Below, one piece after another: positions 35,869 to 45,090 of a stretch of DNA of 64,000 nucleotides. The DNA lies in the NCBI RefSeq assembly GCF_018449525.1, contig NZ_JAAVUS010000001.1, positions 248,001 through 312,000 on the forward strand, written 5' to 3'. The position numbers were made by a program, and so were the translations under genes. The notes beneath the pieces were generated by a model, which ran no database searches, had not been told where the DNA came from, and saw only the letters and a list, made by a program, of their open reading frames with translations. The DNA is from Bradyrhizobium sp. dw_78 (GTDB taxonomy: Bacteria > Pseudomonadota > Alphaproteobacteria > Rhizobiales > Xanthobacteraceae). Positions within the stretch are counted from its first letter, which is position 1. Each line of letters begins with the position of its first letter.

Positions 35869-36606
35869 ATGACCATCACGCCGGACTTGAAAGGCCATAT
35901 CGCGCTGGTGACGGGTGGCTCGCGCGGCATCGGCGCCGCTGTCGCCGTGGCGCTGGCCGAGGCGGGCGCCGCCATTGCCGTCAATTACCGGGAGCGCGCC
36001 GCCGACGCCGAGGCGGTGGTGGCGAAGATCAAGGATAAAGGCGGCCGCGCGATCGCCGTCGCCGCCGATGTCTCGCAAGGCGAGGCGGTCGCGGCGATGG
36101 TCGGGCAGGTCGCCGCGGCGCTCGGCCCGATCGACATCCTCATCAACAATGCCGGCATCGCGATCGTGCGCGGCATCGACGACCTGACCGAAGCCGAGTT
36201 CGACCAGACCATCGCCGTGAACCTGAAATCGGCATTCCTCTGCACCCAGGCGGTGGTGCCCGCGATGCGCGCGAAAAAATGGGGACGGATCGTCAACATC
36301 TCGTCCGGCGCCGCGCGCGGGGCGGGCGTGATCGGCATGCACTACAACGCCTCGAAGGCGGGGATGGAGGGATTGACCCGCGGCTATGCGGCGCGGCTGG
36401 TCAAGGAGGGCATCACCGTCAACGCGGTGGCGCCGACGCTGATCGAGACCGACATGATGCGCGGCCGGCCCGAACTGGCGCGCAACATCCCGCTCGGACG
36501 TCTCGGCCGGGCCGATGAAGTCGCCCAGGCGGTGCTGATGGTGCTCGGCAACGATTACATGACCGGTCAGACCGTTCCCCTCAATGGCGGCATGGCGTTC
36601 AATTGA
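35869..36606 (+). CDS. SDR-family oxidoreductase (3-oxoacyl-ACP reductase-like)
   Basis: A 245-residue classical short-chain dehydrogenase. The NAD(P)-binding TGGSRGIG lies near residues 15-22, and NNAG near 91-94. Ser in VNISSGAARG and Tyr/Lys in HYNASKAGMEGLTRGY give the catalytic triad. The C-terminal NDYMTGQTVPLNGGMAFN is typical. The substrate is unknown; FabG-like enzymes are common outside fatty acid synthesis. ATG start after TGAGGAATC. Confidence 0.92.
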   Translation: MTITPDLKGHIALVTGGSRGIGAAVAVALAEAGAAIAVNYRERAADAEAVVAKIKDKGGRAIAVAADVSQGEAVAAMVGQVAAALGPIDILINNAGIAIVRGIDDLTEAEFDQTIAVNLKSAFLCTQAVVPAMRAKKWGRIVNISSGAARGAGVIGMHYNASKAGMEGLTRGYAARLVKEGITVNAVAPTLIETDMMRGRPELARNIPLGRLGRADEVAQAVLMVLGNDYMTGQTVPLNGGMAFN

Positions 36607-36659
36607 CTGCGTTCGTTTGATTGTTGTCACGCGACGTGGGCCGCTCCGATCAACTTTCC

Positions 36660-36800
36660 TGAAGCATTTCCGGTGAAGCCATCCTTCGAGACGGCACTTC
36701 GCGCCTCCTCAGGATGAGGTCTTCCCTGGAGGAGGTTTCAAAACGGGTACAACCTCATGGTGAGGAGCGCGGCAACGCCGCGCGTCTCGAACCATGAAGC
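36660..36800. repeat. dispersed intergenic repeat (CTTCGAGACG type)
   Basis: CATCCTTCGAGACGGCAC, CTCCTCAGGATGAGGTC, then ACCTCATGGTGAGGAGCGCG and GCGTCTCGAACCATGAA form a nested inverted arrangement. It fills the gap between the convergent SDR and aldehyde dehydrogenase genes. Confidence 0.75.
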
Positions 36801-36833
36801 CAGCGAGAACCGATCCCGAGAGCTATGCTCGCC

Positions 36834-38306
36834 TTAGATCGGGAAGGCGCGCTGGCCGCGCTGCATCGTGATCCATTTGAGCTCGGTCATTTCTTCCATC
36901 GAGAAGCGGCCGCCTTCGCGGCCGTAGCCGCTGTTCTTGACGCCGCCGAACGGCACGTGCGGTTCGTCCGAAACCGTGCAATCGTTGAGATGCACCATGC
37001 CGGCTTCGAGCCCGAAGGCGAGGTCAAGCGCCTTCTGCATGTCGTTGGTGATCACGCCCGATGACAGGCCGTAGTCGGTCGCGTTTGCCAGTTCGAGCGC
37101 TTCTTCATGGTCCTTGACCTTGATGATCGAGGTCACCGGCCCAAAACTCTCCTCGTGGAAGATCCGCATGTCGGGCGTGACGCCGCTGAGCACGGTCGGC
37201 CAGTAATACTGGTCCTTGTGGGTCGCCCCGCACATCAGCCTGGCGCCCTTGGCGACGGCGTCCTCGACATGGCCGTCGATCACGGCGCATTGGGTGCCGC
37301 GAATCAGCGGGCCGATCACGGTGTCGGGATCGCGCGGGTCGCCGACCTTGAGGCTCCCGGCGACGGCGGCGAAACGCTCGCAGAACGCATCGAAGATCGG
37401 CTCTTCGACCAGGATGCGCGAATTCGCCATGCAGACCTGGCCCTGATGAAAGAAGATGCCGAACGCAGCGGCCTTGACGGCGTAATCCACGTCCGCGTCG
37501 CCCAGCACGATCAACGGGCTCTTGCCGCCCATCTCCAGCGTAAAGCGCTTCAGGGTCTTGGCGGCTTCGACCGCGAGATGGCGGCCGGTGCCGGTCGAAC
37601 CGGTGAAGGTGATCATCCGCACCCGGGGATCGGCGAAGAGGGTCTTGCCGATTTCGGCGGCCGGTCCCGGAATGACGCTTAGCAGGCCCGGCGGCAGGCC
37701 GGCCTCGTCGAACACTTCCGCGATCTTCAGGCCCGTGACCGGCGTGAGTTCGGAGGGCTTCAGCACAAACCCGTTGCCGGCGGCGAGCGCCATCACCACC
37801 TTCTTCATGGCGAGCAGGAACGGCGCATTGAACGGCGCGATGCCGGCGATGACGCCGAGCGGCTGGCGGATGGTGAAACCGAACTGACCCGGCGCGGTCA
37901 GCGGCATGGTCTCGCCGGGCGACCGGCGCATTTCCGCGGCCGCGGTCCGCAGCAGGTCGAAGCAATAACCGACCTCGAAGCCTGCCTTGCCGGCAACCGA
38001 CCCGGACTCCGCGATCAGGACATCGGTGATGTCCTGGGCCTTGGCCGCGAGCACGTCGGCCGCCTTCAGGAAGATGCTTTCCCGCGCCGAGATCGGTGTC
38101 GCGAACCAGGCCTTGTAGGAGGTGTGCGCGGCGGTGATGGCCTTTTCGGTTTCGGCGGCACCCGCCTGCTGGACCCGCGCGAACAACTCGCCGGTCGCGG
38201 GGTTCATGCTTTCGGTGGAGTCGTTGCGCGACGAGCGCGTCCACTGGCCTCCGATATAGAGGTTGTAATGTGGTACTTCGTTGATCATCTCGAACGATGC
38301 GGGCAT
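36834..38306 (-). CDS. aldehyde dehydrogenase family protein (aromatic aldehyde type)
   Basis: A 490-residue NAD(P)-dependent aldehyde dehydrogenase. The cofactor segment is FVLKPSELTPVTGLKI, with ITFTGSTGTGRHL. The general base is the Glu in RFTLEMGGKSPLIVLG near 257, and the nucleophile is the Cys in FHQGQVCMANSR near 291. Overall it resembles benzaldehyde/vanillin dehydrogenases. The start at 38306 is supported by AAGGAGAG 5 bases before it. A divergent AraC regulator lies upstream and may control it. Confidence 0.93.
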   Translation of the reverse strand: MPASFEMINEVPHYNLYIGGQWTRSSRNDSTESMNPATGELFARVQQAGAAETEKAITAAHTSYKAWFATPISARESIFLKAADVLAAKAQDITDVLIAESGSVAGKAGFEVGYCFDLLRTAAAEMRRSPGETMPLTAPGQFGFTIRQPLGVIAGIAPFNAPFLLAMKKVVMALAAGNGFVLKPSELTPVTGLKIAEVFDEAGLPPGLLSVIPGPAAEIGKTLFADPRVRMITFTGSTGTGRHLAVEAAKTLKRFTLEMGGKSPLIVLGDADVDYAVKAAAFGIFFHQGQVCMANSRILVEEPIFDAFCERFAAVAGSLKVGDPRDPDTVIGPLIRGTQCAVIDGHVEDAVAKGARLMCGATHKDQYYWPTVLSGVTPDMRIFHEESFGPVTSIIKVKDHEEALELANATDYGLSSGVITNDMQKALDLAFGLEAGMVHLNDCTVSDEPHVPFGGVKNSGYGREGGRFSMEEMTELKWITMQRGQRAFPI

Positions 38307-38558
38307 GCAACTCTCCTTGTTTCGGGACACGATATTGTTGGACGGTTCATTGCTGGACAGTTCTTGGGCACGACCTCACAAGCCGCCGGACCTGACGGAG
38401 GGGGCTTGCTTCCGGCGTCAGGCTGGATCGGTTCTGGAATGGGGTCTTGACAGTTTGCGGTCCCGATTTGACTTAAACTCAGATTTCTCGTCGACAGTCC
38501 GGACGCCCTGTGATTAGCTTTCTCGTTCGCTGCAATACAGTTTCACCGAGGTCCCGCC

Positions 38559-39635
38559 GTGACTTCGCTGCCTGGCACGACAGGGCAGGGCAAAGACGCC
38601 CCGCCGCCGCCTTATCGGGAAATTGCCGGCCTGCTCACCACGGCCAGCGTCCCCGCGGCCAAGCGTCTCGACTTCTGGCGTGAAGTTGTTTGCCACACCA
38701 TCGCCGGTGTTGAAGCGACCGCGCTGGCGGAAGAGCAGCCTTACGCCGGCGCCATCCATGCCCGTTCGATTCCGCTGGTACACATGCCGAGCTTCGATCT
38801 GGTTCGGGTCGAAGCCGATCCGCAACGGATCAACCGCACCCGCAAATTGATCGGCCTCCAGACCGAACCAACCTGGCTGCTGATGGTGCAGGGCGAAGGC
38901 ACCTGCACCATACGCCAGGGCGGGCAGGAGGCGACGCTCGAACCGGGAGACATCGGTTTTCTCGATACGGTTCGTCCCTATGAAGTGATGTTCCCGCACG
39001 CCTTCAGGCAAAGCATCCTGAAGATGCCGACGCCGCTGTTCTACGACATCGTCCCCAGAAATTGCGACGTCGCCGGCATGGCGCTGTCCGGCGACGATGC
39101 GCTGACGGCGATCGCCCGCCAGAACATCGTCCTTCTCGAACGCTTCGTTTCCGCGATCGATCCGGTGCTGTTGCCCGCCGCCGCCAACCGCACGCTGGAA
39201 CACCTCGCTTTGGCGGCGCGGTCTCTGTTCGAAGGCCGGATCGGGCGGCACGGGCATAACGCGTCCGCGTCCGCCTTTGCGCGCGCCTGCGCTTACATCT
39301 CGGGTTCGCTGGGCGACCCGTCTCTATCCGTCGAGCAAATCGCCGCGGCCGTCGGGCTCTCCAGCGGCCATCTCCAGCAGGTGTTCCGGCAAAGCTCGGG
39401 AGCCACGGTGGGTGAATATGTGCGGGAGCGGCGCCTGGCGTGCTGCCGGCGCGACCTTGCCGATGCGAGCCTTGCTCACCAGAGCATTACGTCGATCGCG
39501 TTCCGCTGGGGCTTTTCGGAATCGAGCAGCTTCAGCCGGGCGTTTCGCAATGCTTTTCAAACAAGCCCGCGCCGATACCGCGATGGCTGCCGACAGGATC
39601 GCTCGGCTCATAATCCTTGCAGTGACGTGACGTAG
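38559..39635 (+). CDS. AraC-family transcriptional regulator
   Basis: A 358-residue regulator. The N-terminal half is an AraC_binding_2-like effector domain (RLDFWREVVCHTIAGVEATA and TWLLMVQGEGTCTIRQGG). The C-terminal 100 residues hold two helix-turn-helix units: LSVEQIAAAVGLSSGHLQQV followed by HQSITSIAFRWGFSESSSF and the SRAFRNAFQTSPRRYR end. GTG start. It is divergent from the aldehyde dehydrogenase, and its 3' end overlaps the DUF4403 gene by 28 bases. Confidence 0.9.
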   Translation: MTSLPGTTGQGKDAPPPPYREIAGLLTTASVPAAKRLDFWREVVCHTIAGVEATALAEEQPYAGAIHARSIPLVHMPSFDLVRVEADPQRINRTRKLIGLQTEPTWLLMVQGEGTCTIRQGGQEATLEPGDIGFLDTVRPYEVMFPHAFRQSILKMPTPLFYDIVPRNCDVAGMALSGDDALTAIARQNIVLLERFVSAIDPVLLPAAANRTLEHLALAARSLFEGRIGRHGHNASASAFARACAYISGSLGDPSLSVEQIAAAVGLSSGHLQQVFRQSSGATVGEYVRERRLACCRRDLADASLAHQSITSIAFRWGFSESSSFSRAFRNAFQTSPRRYRDGCRQDRSAHNPCSDVT

Positions 39636-41176
39636 ACATTGATCGTGCCGTTGGCCTCGGTGATCAAACGCAGTGTTTTGGAATCGAAGGCGATATAGGC
39701 CAGCCGCGCGCTGGTGATCTCCGACGTCACCTGCATGCCGTCGCCGCTCTTCCGAAAATCCGCCAGCGCCGTGTTGATCTTCTGCTGGGCGTTCGCCGTG
39801 AACGGCTTGAGGTCGATGACGGCCTTGTCCGCCAGCACCTGTTGCAGATGCGGCATGGCCTCGCGCGCCGCGGCCCCAAGCAGGCCGAACGCCGCCTCGG
39901 ATTCGACGGCAAGCCGGACATCGGTCAGCCGCAGCGTCTGCTGCGCCGGATCGAGCGTGGGCCGGCCCCAGATCTGCACGGTGGCGTCGGCGCCGAATCC
40001 GAACCAGCTCTTCTTTTCCTTGGCGTGTACCAGCAGCGAAATCAGCAGCCGGTCGCCGGACGGCGCGACGGTGGCGTGCTTCACGGTGACGTCGACCGCG
40101 CCGGAGCCGTCTTCGGGAAACGTCTTGCCGACGAACTCCGCGTCCACGATTCTGTTGATGTCGGTGAAGGGCATGTCGATCGGCATGTCGATGCTGACGC
40201 CTCCCGGCGTCGGCGGAATGATCGAGATCTGGTCGGGGAACGGGCAGTCCGGCTTGGTTTGCTGCGAGGTGATACGGGTCTCGGCCTCGATGCCCATCGT
40301 CACCGTGACCGCGGAAGCATCCACGGTCGGCTGCACCGCGATGGCCCGAATGGGCCGTAGTTCGAGCCAGAGCGGCGGCAATGACGCCGCGGCGTCGGCG
40401 CCCTGCAGCGGAATCGAGCGGCACATCTTCGCCCATTGCTGCTGCGCGCTCCGTTGCAGCGTCGAATCCTTGCGGATCCGCTCCGCCGCCGCCTCGAGCT
40501 GATCGGTCACGGTCTTGTCGATCAGCGGCTTGACCTGGGCGGGGACGCTGACGCGCGCGCCGGCCACCGAAAGGTTGGTGTCGCCGAGATTCACCTGCGC
40601 GCCGAAATTCGGCTCGAAATGCCAGCTCGCCGCGAGCTTCGGCCGCGAGGTGATGGTGACGCTGCCCTTTATTTCCGCATTGGCGGTGAGCGCCTTGATG
40701 CTGATGCCGCCGATTTCCTTGGCTGCCTTGTCGCCGAGCAGGCTGCCGAGCGCGCTGACCGCGCTGGTCGCTTTCGACGACAGCGAGCCCGTCACGTTGA
40801 GCGTTCCCGTCAGCGCCGTCGCCAGCGACAGCACGTCCTGCGCGCCGGTCGCTGCGATCGGGCCGCGCGCGGCGGTCCAGCCGATATCGGCGTTTTGCAG
40901 GATCTGCGACACCGGGTTGTCGGCCTTGCCCTGGAAGTTGCGCGGCACGCTGCGGTCGGCGGCGTCGCGGATGGCGTTGAGCGAGATCGAGACCGGCGCC
41001 AGGATCACGGAACTTCGCGTCACCGGCGGCAGCGGCGGCAATTCGGTCAAGGTTGGTCCGCGCAGCGCGGCGCCCGGCGATAGCCAGTCCATGATCTTCA
41101 GGCTGGCGTAGAACGAGACCGCGATCACCGCGACCGCAAGCAGGATCGTCCTGAGACTGAACGGTAGACGCATCAT
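39608..41176 (-). CDS. DUF4403 family protein
   Basis: A 522-residue protein with an N-terminal hydrophobic anchor (about residues 8-30: LRTILLAVAVIAVSFYASL). The DUF4403 region shows SVILAPVSISLNAIRDAADR and QVNLGDTNLSVAGARVSVPA. It also has LPPLWLELRPIRAIAVQPTV, ILVHAKEKKSWFGFGAD-like text (here LVHAKEKKSWFGFGADATV) and a terminal ANGTINVYVTSLQGL. The family is widespread in proteobacteria, probably envelope-located, with unknown function; the fold may be a lipid-binding tubular domain (inference). It converges on the AraC gene. Confidence 0.87.
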   Translation of the reverse strand: MMRLPFSLRTILLAVAVIAVSFYASLKIMDWLSPGAALRGPTLTELPPLPPVTRSSVILAPVSISLNAIRDAADRSVPRNFQGKADNPVSQILQNADIGWTAARGPIAATGAQDVLSLATALTGTLNVTGSLSSKATSAVSALGSLLGDKAAKEIGGISIKALTANAEIKGSVTITSRPKLAASWHFEPNFGAQVNLGDTNLSVAGARVSVPAQVKPLIDKTVTDQLEAAAERIRKDSTLQRSAQQQWAKMCRSIPLQGADAAASLPPLWLELRPIRAIAVQPTVDASAVTVTMGIEAETRITSQQTKPDCPFPDQISIIPPTPGGVSIDMPIDMPFTDINRIVDAEFVGKTFPEDGSGAVDVTVKHATVAPSGDRLLISLLVHAKEKKSWFGFGADATVQIWGRPTLDPAQQTLRLTDVRLAVESEAAFGLLGAAAREAMPHLQQVLADKAVIDLKPFTANAQQKINTALADFRKSGDGMQVTSEITSARLAYIAFDSKTLRLITEANGTINVYVTSLQGL

Positions 41177-41186
41177 TCCCCCGGAT

Positions 41187-41290
41187 TAGGGCATGATCCG
41201 GAAAAGCGGCAACCGGCTTTCCGGGAAAATCATGCTCAAACAAAGCGATGAGATCATGATTCAATTCGGCCCTATCGGATCATGATCTCC
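41187..41290. repeat. dispersed GCATGATCC repeat, long form
   Basis: GCATGATCCGGAAAAGCGG and AACCGGCTTTCCGGGAAAAT, then CATGCTCAAACAAAGCGATG and GAGATCATGATTCAATTCGG, with CGGATCATGATCT closing the unit. The reverse orientation of the same about 100 bases is at 48603-48714; a short form is at 58143-58210. Confidence 0.85.
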
Positions 41291-41437
41291 TGAACCGCCG
41301 AGTCTACAGGGTGGATTCTGCTGGCGCCAGAGTGGGGGAAGCGGGCCAGTTGGCTGGCTTGATGGCCGGCTGCAAGCAGAAATGGCGCGAATACCGCGCC
41401 ATTTTCCAGGCGGGAACGAGTCCGTCGGGGGGCTGGA

Positions 41438-42139
41438 TCAGATCCGCTTGCCGTCCGGGTTCAGCGCCTGCCGGTTCGCGGGCAGCACGATGACCTTGGT
41501 GCCGATCGTGACCCGAGAATAGAGGTCGGTGACGTCCTGGTTGGTGAGGCGGATGCAGCCCGACGAAACCCGCGTTCCGATCGTCGACGGCTGGCTGGTG
41601 CCGTGGATGCGATACACGGTGTCGCCGAGATACATCGCGCGGGCGCCGAGCGGATTGCCCGGTCCGCCGGCCATGTAGCGCGGCAGATAGGGTTGGCGCG
41701 CGATCATTTCCCGGGGCGGGATCCAGTCCGGCCATTCGGCTTTCCGGGTCACCGACTGCACGCCGGACCAGGTGAAGCCTTCGCGGCCGATGCCGATGCC
41801 GTAACGGATCGCCTGTCCGCCGCCGAGCACATAATAGAGATAGGTGTGGGGCGTATCGATGATGACGGTGCCGCGCGCCTCGCGGGTGGGGTAGCTCACG
41901 ATCTGGCGCTTCAGCTGCGCCGGCAGCTCGGGCGCGCTGCCGGCATGTTCGTTGTTTTCGCTTTCGTCGGGCACGGCCTGTGCCGACGGAGCCGCTACTT
42001 GCGGCACGATCATGAAGGGAGAGAACGGAAGCGGCGCCGCACCGGCCGGAGCGCAAAGGGCAACGGCCCCGGCGGCCAGCATGGCGAAGGCGGCGAAAGC
42101 GACATGGCGGGAAGCCGGCGATTGATTGAACTCAAACAT
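41438..42139 (-). CDS. L,D-transpeptidase (YkuD family)
   Basis: A 233-residue secreted protein. A signal peptide lies at residues 1-34 (ending GAAPLPF). Residues 35-85 are a linker. The YkuD domain has TVIIDTPHTYLYYVLGGGQA, then AEWPDWIPPREMIARQPYLP, the HGTSQPSTIG motif and the catalytic SSGCIRLTNQDV. It keeps the conserved arginine, unlike the gene at the window start. The two share a long colinear core. It should act on peptidoglycan cross-links in the periplasm. The start at 42139 is the ATG nearest to the signal peptide. Confidence 0.92.
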   Translation of the reverse strand: MFEFNQSPASRHVAFAAFAMLAAGAVALCAPAGAAPLPFSPFMIVPQVAAPSAQAVPDESENNEHAGSAPELPAQLKRQIVSYPTREARGTVIIDTPHTYLYYVLGGGQAIRYGIGIGREGFTWSGVQSVTRKAEWPDWIPPREMIARQPYLPRYMAGGPGNPLGARAMYLGDTVYRIHGTSQPSTIGTRVSSGCIRLTNQDVTDLYSRVTIGTKVIVLPANRQALNPDGKRI

Positions 42140-42412
42140 TGGTCGCCCCTGTTCGATTCCACGCGTCTGCAAGCGCGCGGCCGGAGGCTATTCATAGCGG
42201 ATACGGGTTGCCGGACGTTTGCGTCAAAACAGCAAAACGGTCCGATCCGCGTAAGGAATTGTTTCATGACAGTTTGATGAGGGCTGCCGGGATTTGGGCG
42301 CCGCAGGGTTAATGAAAAAACTGTCTAACAGTTCGATGACGTCATACGCCTGAAATATCCTTGGTTAAACGTGCGGGGGATCGAGGAATCAGGAAGCGTT
42401 CAGGCCCCGACG

Positions 42413-43468
42413 ATGCGGATTTTAATTGCGACCGATGCTTGGCATCCGCAGGTGAACGGCGTGGTCCGTACCTTGACCTCGCTGGCGCGCAGCGCGTCGG
42501 CGCTGGGCGCCGAGATCGAATTTCTGACTCCAGAGGGTTTTCCTTCCGTCACCGTCCCGACCTATCCGGGGCTGCGGGTGGCGTGGCCCAACCGCCGCGA
42601 GATCGCCCGGCGGATCGAGGCGGCCGCGCCGGATGCGGTCCATATCGCGACCGAAGGCCCGGTCGGCTGGTCGGTCCGGGCCTATTGCCGCCGCCGCAAG
42701 CTTGCCTTCACCACCTCCTATACGACGCGGTTTCCGGAATATATCCAGGTCCGCACGCTGCTTCCGGTCAGCGTCGGCTATGCGGTGCTGCGCCACTTTC
42801 ATGACGCCGCCGCCATGACGATGGTCGCGACCGCCTCGCTGAAGCAGGAGCTTGCCGCGCGCGGGTTCAGGAAGCTCGGCTTCTGGACCCGCGGCGTCGA
42901 TACCGACCTGTTCAGGCCCGACGAGCCGGCGACGCTCGATTTGCCGCGGCCGATCTTCATGACCATGGGCCGGGTGGCGGTCGAAAAGAACCTCGACGCG
43001 TTTTTGTCGCTGGACCTTCCGGGGTCCAAGGTCGTTATCGGAGACGGGCCGCAGCGCACCGAACTGGAGCGCCGCTATCCCGACGTGAAATTCCTGGGCG
43101 AGAAGACGGGCAAGGATTTGTCATCGCATCTGGCGGCCGCGGATGTCTTCGTGTTTCCGAGCCTCACCGACACGTTCGGCGTGGTTCAGCTCGAAGCATT
43201 GGCCTGCGGCACCCCGGTCGCGGCGTTTCCGGTCACCGGCCCGCTGGACGTGATCGCGGATCATCCGATCGGCGCGCTGGACACCAATCTGCGCGACGCC
43301 TGCCTGCGCGCGCTCGGCATGTCGCGCGAGACATGCCGCAGCTTCGCGCTGGAGCGTTCCTGGGAAAACAGCGCAAGACAGTTCATCGGCAATTTAACCG
43401 CGTTGCATCCGAGCCGTTCTCTGCAACCTGCCCGCCGTATGGCGCGCAGAACCGCAGCGCGCGGCTGA
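42413..43468 (+). CDS. glycosyltransferase family 4 protein
   Basis: A 351-residue GT-B enzyme of the GT4 type, close in layout to lipid mannosyl- or sulfoquinovosyltransferases. The acceptor part begins MRILIATDAWHPQVNGVVRT, with SYTTRFPEYIQVR. The donor part has FMTMGRVAVEKNLDAFLSLD, VIGDGPQRTELERRYPD and the E-x7-E signature in FPSLTDTFGVVQLEALACG. The start at 42413 follows the conserved opening; a GTG at 42371 is possible. The methyltransferase gene follows by 32 bases. Probably acts on the cytoplasmic face of the membrane on a lipid acceptor. Confidence 0.88.
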   Translation: MRILIATDAWHPQVNGVVRTLTSLARSASALGAEIEFLTPEGFPSVTVPTYPGLRVAWPNRREIARRIEAAAPDAVHIATEGPVGWSVRAYCRRRKLAFTTSYTTRFPEYIQVRTLLPVSVGYAVLRHFHDAAAMTMVATASLKQELAARGFRKLGFWTRGVDTDLFRPDEPATLDLPRPIFMTMGRVAVEKNLDAFLSLDLPGSKVVIGDGPQRTELERRYPDVKFLGEKTGKDLSSHLAAADVFVFPSLTDTFGVVQLEALACGTPVAAFPVTGPLDVIADHPIGALDTNLRDACLRALGMSRETCRSFALERSWENSARQFIGNLTALHPSRSLQPARRMARRTAARG

Positions 43469-43500
43469 CCAACCCCTCACGACAGCGAGTGAAAGACACC

Positions 43501-44190
43501 ATGGCGGAAATCATCAAACTCGAAGACCCTCGGCCGCTGGATATCAACCGCGAGATGGTCGAGCAGGCCTATGACCGCTGGGCTCCAATCTACGACCTCG
43601 TGTTCGGCGGCGTATTCAGCAAGGGCCGCTCCGCCGCGATCCAGGCGACCAACAAGCTCGGCGGCCGCGTCCTCGAAGTCGGCGTCGGCACCGGCATTTC
43701 GCTGCCGCTCTATGCGCCGAACGTCCGCATCTTCGGCACCGATATTTCGGAAGCGATGCTGAAGAAGGCGAAGCAGCGCGTCACCGAAGGCCGGTTGAAG
43801 AATATCGAGGGGCTTGCGGTGATGGACGCCGAGCAGCTCGAATTTCCCGACAATTCCTTCGACGTGGTGATGGCGCAATATGTCGTCACCGCGGTGCCGA
43901 ATCCGGAAGCGGCGCTCGACGAATTCGCCCGTGTGCTGCGGCCCGGCGGCGAGTTGATCATCCTCACCCGCGTCAGCGCCGATGACGGCATGCGCCGCTT
44001 CATCGAGCAGAAATTGCAGCCGGTGGTGCGCCGGCTCGGCTTCCGGACCGCCGAATTCGCCTGGTCGCGCTACACAAAATGGCTGGCGGGCGCGAAGAGC
44101 ATGGAACTGGTGGAACGCCGGCTGATTCCGCCGCTCGGTCATTTCTCGCTGGTCCGTCTCCGCAAGATCGAAGTGGCGGCCGCCGCGTAG
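43501..44190 (+). CDS. SAM-dependent methyltransferase, PmtA-like
   Basis: A 229-residue class I methyltransferase. AYDRWAPIYDLVFGGVFSKG near residue 22 is typical of Rhodobacter-type phosphatidylethanolamine N-methyltransferases. SAM motif I is VLEVGVGTGISLPLY near 59, followed by IFGTDISEAMLKKA and SFDVVMAQYVVTAVPNPE. In Bradyrhizobium several PmtA/PmtX enzymes build phosphatidylcholine stepwise. A phosphatidylserine decarboxylase 2.6 kb away would supply the substrate. It could also be a ubiquinone/menaquinone-type methyltransferase; the lipid reading is preferred. Confidence 0.8.
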   Translation: MAEIIKLEDPRPLDINREMVEQAYDRWAPIYDLVFGGVFSKGRSAAIQATNKLGGRVLEVGVGTGISLPLYAPNVRIFGTDISEAMLKKAKQRVTEGRLKNIEGLAVMDAEQLEFPDNSFDVVMAQYVVTAVPNPEAALDEFARVLRPGGELIILTRVSADDGMRRFIEQKLQPVVRRLGFRTAEFAWSRYTKWLAGAKSMELVERRLIPPLGHFSLVRLRKIEVAAAA

Positions 44191-44233
44191 CTCACGCGGC
44201 CGGCCTTCGGCCGCGAATGTGTCGATTGCAAAC

Positions 44234-44262
44234 TGTCATATGTCATCATGATGATGTCATAT
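44234..44262. promoter_or_regulatory. candidate operator: spaced TGTCATAT repeats around a palindrome
   Basis: TGTCATAT occurs at 44234-44241 and again at 44255-44262, 21 bases apart (two helical turns). Between them is the perfect 12-base palindrome TCATCATGATGA (44243-44254). It lies 58 bases before the Mpo1-like gene. Confidence 0.4.
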
Positions 44263-44319
44263 CCCGTACATCGAATCCCACTAGCGTGAATGCAGGGTTT
44301 AAATTCAGGGGAAACAACG

Positions 44320-44952
44320 ATGAAGAACTTTCTGGAAGAGTTGCACATCCAGCGTTGGGACGATCATCGCTATTATCACCACAGCCGCATCAACCAGAGC
44401 CTGCACTTCGTCAGCGCCATCAGCTTCATGGTCGGCTATGTCATGATGTTCTTCGATCCGATGATGTCTGCGCTGATCGGCTGGCTGGTTTCAATGACGT
44501 CGCGTCAGGCCGGCCATTTCTTCTTCGAGCCCCGCGGTTATGATCACATCAACCAGACGACCCACGAGCACAAGGAAGAGATCAAGGTCGGCTACAATCT
44601 GCGCCGCAAGGTGGTGCTGATGACAATCTGGGCGCTGTCGCCGCTGGTCCTCTATGCCGATCCGACCATGTTCGGCCTCTTCACGCCCTGGGTCTCGCCG
44701 GCCGATTTCATACGGCAGGTCGCCAAGATCTGGCTGGCAGTCGGCATAGGCGGGCTATTGTTCCGTACCGTTCACCTGTTCTTCATCCGCGACGTCGAGA
44801 CCGGCCTGGTCTGGATGACCAAGATCCTTACCGATCCCTTCAACGACTTCAAACTCTACTACAAGGCGCCGCTTGCGTTGCTGCGCGGCGAGCTGATCGA
44901 TCCGGGTCTCGATATCCTCGAGCACCAGGGGCTGGAAGAGCAGCACGCCTGA
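44320..44952 (+). CDS. membrane protein with Mpo1 (DUF962)-like motifs
   Basis: A 210-residue protein with about four hydrophobic segments. Residues 20-29 are HHSRINQSLH and 62-71 are RQAGHFFFEP. The H-x3-N-x3-H and GH-x3-E patterns recall the Mpo1/DUF962 family, membrane dioxygenases acting on 2-hydroxy fatty acids. The rest (KEEIKVGYNLRRKVVLMTIW) differs, so this is tentative. A helical soluble end is at 185-210. It sits between lipid-type genes. Start at 44320 after AGGGGAAAC. Confidence 0.75.
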   Translation: MKNFLEELHIQRWDDHRYYHHSRINQSLHFVSAISFMVGYVMMFFDPMMSALIGWLVSMTSRQAGHFFFEPRGYDHINQTTHEHKEEIKVGYNLRRKVVLMTIWALSPLVLYADPTMFGLFTPWVSPADFIRQVAKIWLAVGIGGLLFRTVHLFFIRDVETGLVWMTKILTDPFNDFKLYYKAPLALLRGELIDPGLDILEHQGLEEQHA

Positions 44953-44978
44953 ACGCCGAAGAATCGCTTCAACACGCG

Positions 44979-45086
44979 TCATGGCCGGGCTCGTCCCGGC
45001 CATCCACGTTTTAGGGCTGTCATGAAATTGGAACGATCTGCCGCGACAGCCATCATCTCACTCTCTCCCGGAGGGAGAGGGGGCCT
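44979..45086. repeat. short hairpins in intergenic region
   Basis: CATGGCCGGG-CTCGT-CCCGGCCAT (about 44981-45004) forms a strong stem. TCTCTCCCGG-AGGGAGAGGG (about 45060-45080) forms a second. Both lie between the convergent Mpo1-like and aminotransferase genes. Confidence 0.6.
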
Positions 45087-45090
45087 GACG

